Source of the DNA: Chrysomallon squamiferum
Lineage: Eukaryota > Mollusca > Gastropoda > Neomphalida > Peltospiridae
Assembly (NCBI GenBank): GCA_012295275.1
Contig: CM022678.1
Coordinates: 13,962,759-14,026,758, forward strand
Length of the DNA stretch: 64,000 nucleotides
Direction: 5' to 3'
Part shown: positions 61,155 through 64,000 of the stretch, in pieces
Position numbering within the stretch: the stretch's first letter is position 1
Layout of the letters: every line of letters begins with the position of its first letter
Notes under the pieces: model-generated
The model's input: the letters and a program-made list of their open reading frames with translations, nothing else
Databases searched by the model: none
What the model was told of the DNA's origin: nothing
Position numbers and translations under genes: made by a program

Positions 61155-64000
61155 ATGGAGTTCGCTTTACATTATTACTATTACAGTTATAAACGTTCTT
61201 TGTCAAAATTCCAAATGGATAATGGTATTAAGTTTGTGTCAGCAAAGTGTCAGGGCCTTGAAGATGAAAAGGTTTTAAGAGATGTTTTAAATTACTATAA
61301 ATCAAAAAAATATTTGATAATATTTGCAGGACATTCATAAAGATGAAAATGGTGCACAGCGTATGAACCAGTTATGGAATGTGCAGACAATAATAGCACC
61401 TTATAATACAAGACAGAGTGGAGTTGCTATTCTATTTAGTAATGATAATGAACATATCTTCATAGACCCAAACGCTACATAACTACATAATACTTGATTA
61501 GTGATAAATAAACATACTAATTTGACTAAAGTAAATATTTATGGCCTAAATGAAGATTTACCACAATTCTATCTGGATATTTTTAATAAAATTAATTTTG
61601 AACAAGACGTGATATTCTGTGGAGAATGGAACTTTGTATTAGACCCACGATTAGATCTTGAAAACTAGAAATGTATTAATAACCCAAGAGCAAGACAAGT
61701 AGTATTAGAAACTATAACTGAAAATGACTTAATAGATGTTTGGAGAATATTAAATGGAGATACTAAATCATTTATGTGGAAAAGGAAAAACCTAGACAGC
61801 AGGCCAGACTGGATTACTTTCATGCATCTCCAAATATTTTTACTAAAATATTAATGCCTTATAGCGCTGACCATAATGCTATTAATATAACATAATTTTG
61901 CTGATCAAGAATGCGGTAGAGGATACTGGAAATTTAACAACTCCCTATTAAAGGACCCATTTTATTGTACTCAAATTAAAAATATAATAAAAGACAAGAA
62001 AAATAAATATGGTCTACCAGTTAAAAATGAAACAATCCAAATGATAAGTAATGGTGATTTAAATTTTAAGATACCTGTATCATTAATTTTATAAACATTG
62101 TTAATGAAAATAAAAGATAAAACGATATTGTATGCTACTTGGTAAAAATGTCAGGAGTTAAAAGATGAAACTGACTTAGAAACAAAATTACTTAGAAATT
62201 ATCAGAGATAATAAAACAGAAGGTGCCTATATATGGTCAAGAACATTGTCATATCAATTCGGCAACAAGCCAAATGCATATTTTTATAGTTTAGAAGTTA
62301 GAAATTATAGTTAAAATTAGAGATGCCTACAGGAATAATTACTTCAACAGGAGAAATATTAAATGAGGAGAGGCGTTTTTACCAGTCATTATATAGCTTT
62401 AAAAGTGTTTTGACTAAACATTAACAACCTGATTAAAACAGATACTCCAAAACTTAACAAAGAAACTGCAAATAAATTAGAAGGTAAAATATGTTTGCAG
62501 AAGTTAGTATCGATGTTCATAAAAATGAATCCAGGTCTAAATGAATTAACGATTGAGTTTTTCAAATTCTTCTGGATAGACTTGGGTGATTTTGTTTTAA
62601 AAACTATACATAAAGGTTATGATAAAGAAGAGTTGTCTGTATCACTTAGAAGAGGGGTAATTACTTATAGTCCAAAAGCAAATAAGAACAGTCATCTTTT
62701 AAAAAACTGGAGACCTACGTCATTGTTAAATGTTATTTATAAATTAGCATCCGCCTGCATAGCAGCACGAATAAAGATAATTTTAAATAGTATTATAAAT
62801 GAAGATCAGAAGGGCTTTGTAGAAGAGTTTTGGGGAAAATATAAGGTCATTGTATGATATTTTATTCGAAAGTAAGACTAATAACATACCAGGACCAATA
62901 CTTTAAATTGATTTTGAAAAAGCTTATGTTTCTATATCATTGCTATTCATAAACAAAACTTTACAATATTTTTGTTTCAGTCCATCAATTCGTAGATGGG
63001 TTTCTACTTTTTACAATAATGCAATGGCATATATTTTACAAAATGGACATCTCTCGGAACTGTTTAGCATAGAAAGAAGTTGTTGGCAATGAGATCCCCT
63101 TTCACCTCTTTATTTATTTTATGTGTAAAAATTCTTGGAATGCTTGTTCGGTCAAATCGTCTTATTAAAAAAATTCATATATGGGGTTTAGAATATAAAA
63201 TTGGACAATTTTCTGATGACACTCAAGTGTATTTAGATGGACTGCCTTCATCTCTTAGAATTGCAATACATACTTTAGATATTTTTAGAGACATATCGGT
63301 CCCCTTGCAAATACTATGGCAGAAATGTGCAAACAGGTAAGTCTAGACTGATGTGAAAACAATTTTGAGGTCTTAGGTCTAACACTTAATAAACATCTAG
63401 ACAATATTTGGACACTAAATTTGGATGAAAAGCTGGTAAAATTAGAAAAACTGTTAAATTCATGGCATAGCAGGTGTGTAACTATATATGGTAGGGTAAC
63501 GGTTGTAAAAACATTAGCTATGTAAAAACTATCTCATATTTTTACCAGCCTACCAAATCCACCTAAAGAATATATATTAAGAATAAACAAAATGATGTTC
63601 ACATTTATGTGGAAAGATGGTCCAGATGGAATTAAACACTCAGTTATTACAAAACAATTATACTGAGGGTGGGTTAAAAATGGTTGAAATATTAACTTTC
63701 ATTAAAGCTTTAAAAGTTTCTTGGTTAAGACGCTGTTTTCAATCAGAAATGGTTTTTAAATAAATATATAGATAATCTAGCTTTATCTAAACAGGGAGCC
63801 AGTGTTGGTGAATACATAAATAAAAAGTTTAAAATTCCTTTTTGGAATGATGTATTGAATGCATGGAAAGATCTTGTGCTAAAAATAAAAAATGAAAGTT
63901 GTGACGAAATAGTAAATGAGCCGTTGTGGTAGAATACACATTTTAAAAACAAGTAATTATTTTTCTGCATTTGTTATAATAACGATATAATACATATCCA
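61155..64000 (+). pseudogene. LINE ORF2-like endonuclease/reverse transcriptase, broken and truncated by window
   Basis: Endonuclease signs: IKFVSAKCQGLEDEK (about 61226), SGVAILFSND (about 61420), INLYGLNEDL-like (about 61535), FCGEWNFVLDPRLD (about 61616). Reverse-transcriptase signs: PGLNELTIEFFKFFW (62530), RRGVITYSPKANKN (62650), NWRPTSLLNVIYKLAS (62706), IDFEKAYVS (62909; the usual catalytic Asp is Val), SPLYLF-like (63098), and FSDDTQVYLDG (63209; the box is F-S-D-D). The thumb/C-terminal part continues as LTLNKHLDNIW and SLPNPPKEYILRINKM (63548). Many stops interrupt it. Spacing is shorter than usual, implying small deletions. Confidence 0.82.

Larger units (their letters stand above)
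59597..64000 (+). mobile_element. degenerate Tx1/L1-like LINE, antisense in an ASAP intron, runs off the window
   Basis: Within the ASAP intron upstream of exon 59243-59429, a plus-strand non-LTR retrotransposon shows the L1/Tx1 order: a probable 5' untranslated region (from about 59597), an ORF1 with coiled coil, then an ORF2 with endonuclease and reverse transcriptase. Both ORFs are broken by many stops and frame changes. The left end is placed where non-intronic-looking, less AT-rich sequence begins ('ccttcaggggttgg') and is approximate. The right end is outside the window. Confidence 0.85.

Overview
The window is animal nuclear DNA: very AT-rich, with short exons in long introns, many microsatellites and several decayed transposons. 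Spliced genes resemble animal REC114, MFF and ASAP1/ASAP2. A lophotrochozoan, probably a mollusc and perhaps a cephalopod, fits the repeat-rich AT background and the Tx1-like LINE. That placement is an inference, not something the sequence proves. No rRNA, tRNA, CRISPR array or bacterial-type operon was seen.

Genes. (1) 2603-8802, minus strand: five phase-compatible exons of a REC114-like meiotic recombination protein, with its C-terminal exon(s) not found. (2) 10488-19179, plus strand: a complete four-exon mitochondrial fission factor (MFF) of 217 residues, head-to-head with REC114. (3) 43075-59429, minus strand: twelve consecutive exons (411 residues) forming the C-terminal part of an ASAP1/ASAP2-type Arf GAP, from the ankyrin repeats through a proline-rich region to the terminal SH3 domain and stop. 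The GAP-side exons lie beyond the right edge. MFF and ASAP are convergent, about 24 kb apart.

The MFF-ASAP interval is dominated by satellites. A diverged ~50-bp-unit minisatellite (22.69-25.76 kb) is split by an internally deleted hAT element that still has near-perfect 8-bp target duplications. It is followed by a ~7.7 kb array of about 45 copies of a 169-bp CpG-bearing satellite (25.8-33.54 kb), then a diverged ~330-bp satellite related to it (33.54-34.8 kb), a G/T-rich stretch, and an inverted remnant of the first minisatellite at 37.4 kb. The many overlapping ~92-codon frames in the array are a by-product of the 169-bp period (169 = 3x56+1) and were not called as genes.

Mobile elements: a decayed mariner (4.75-5.45 kb), four pogo/Tigger-type elements (6.26, 38.35, 39.54 and 51.65 kb), the hAT at 23.1 kb, a hAT-like transposase trace at 0.56-1.16 kb, and a degenerate Tx1/L1-like LINE (about 59.6 kb to the right edge) antisense inside an ASAP intron.

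Points most worth a second look: the block structure inside the 169-bp array and its relation to the ~330-bp satellite; a duplicated copy of the last ASAP SH3 exon with its 13 terminal codons and stop intact; a (TC)41 tract just upstream of the main SH3 exon; and related repeats on both sides of a 45-nt ASAP exon.
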